Shown: piece after piece, positions 63,993-64,000 of the stretch
Position numbering within the stretch: position 1 is the stretch's first letter
How the letters are laid out: each line of letters opens with the position of its first letter
Assembly (NCBI GenBank): GCA_023436115.1
Contig: JAEZKQ010000027.1
Span: 44,366-108,365 of the forward strand
Source: Bacillota bacterium
GTDB lineage: Bacteria > Bacillota > Clostridia > Christensenellales > SZUA-584
DNA: 64,000 nucleotides
Direction of reading: 5' to 3'
Program-made: the position numbers and the translations under genes
Notes under the pieces: generated by a model
What the model saw: only the letters and a program-made list of their open reading frames with translations
What the model was told of the DNA's origin: nothing
Databases searched by the model: none

Positions 63993-64000
63993 GAACAACA
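63991..64000 (+). CDS. Start of an unknown ORF cut by the right window edge
   Basis: ATGAACAACA follows GAAAGGAG by ten bases, so a gene very probably starts here, but only three codons are visible and nothing can be said of its product. Confidence 0.45.

Overview
The window looks like the chromosome of an anaerobic, endospore-forming Clostridia-type Firmicute of moderate GC. The evidence is spoIIID, strong Shine-Dalgarno sequences almost everywhere, a giant oxygen-sensitive 2-hydroxyacyl-CoA dehydratase activator-type protein, radical SAM and ferredoxin/flavodoxin proteins, LL-diaminopimelate aminotransferase, and a LytR-CpsA-Psr protein. There are no rRNA or tRNA genes, no CRISPR array and no complete insertion sequence. 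Species cannot be named from the sequence alone.

Layout. 1-1046: mreD (cut by the edge) and mreC. 1094-6270: a response regulator / sensor kinase / ABC ATPase / FtsX-type permease module whose two transcription units share a near-identical operator. 6346-13104: a YghO-like GNAT protein, a DapB-like reductase behind a long leader, and a 1411-residue activase/dehydratase-type protein. 13133-21145: a chemotaxis receptor, Hsp33, two tandem paralogous extended SDRs with a small membrane protein, and an LCP cell-wall ligase. 21249-24269: spoIIID, then a SpoIIE-type phosphatase fused to an RsbW-like kinase domain with its STAS partner. 24367-29453: ribokinase-like kinase, a lipoprotein with Gly-Gln-Ser triplet repeats, a YkvI-like transporter, an M15 peptidase and lgt.

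29619-41839 is a divergent carbohydrate catabolism locus. Leftward it has an old-yellow-enzyme oxidoreductase, a TIM-barrel isomerase and a zinc dehydrogenase. Rightward it has a DeoC-type aldolase, FGGY kinase, VOC protein and an RbsACB-like ABC transporter. Between them sits a LacI regulator fused to a solute-binding-protein domain without a signal peptide. A LacI/CcpA-type operator overlaps the -10 region of the rightward promoter. The substrate is not identifiable from sequence.

42060-49612: an MBL-fold lipoprotein, an ECF sigma factor with a small membrane protein, a frameshifted DtxR-type regulator remnant, a radical SAM protein, thioredoxin, a Crp/Fnr regulator, a CxxC-repeat lipoprotein, an aldehyde dehydrogenase and a small DUF6483-like protein. 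49621-62221: typA, a divergent MocR regulator/EamA transporter pair with repeated operator elements, an amidase preceded by a terminator, sbcCD, a flavodoxin-ferredoxin protein, dapL and a LysM protein. 62237-63842: an RsgA-type GTPase with a C-terminal RNHCP zinc domain, frameshifted at its OB/GTPase junction. It lies behind a consensus promoter, a 27-codon leader ORF and an intrinsic terminator, which together look like a transcription attenuator. At the right edge another ORF begins, with its ribosome binding site inside an inverted repeat.

The most unusual items are the leader-peptide/terminator arrangement before the RsgA-RNHCP gene, the LacI-SBP fusion regulator in an unassigned sugar locus, and the terminator abutting the amidase start codon. 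No clearly new multi-gene defence or mobile system was found.
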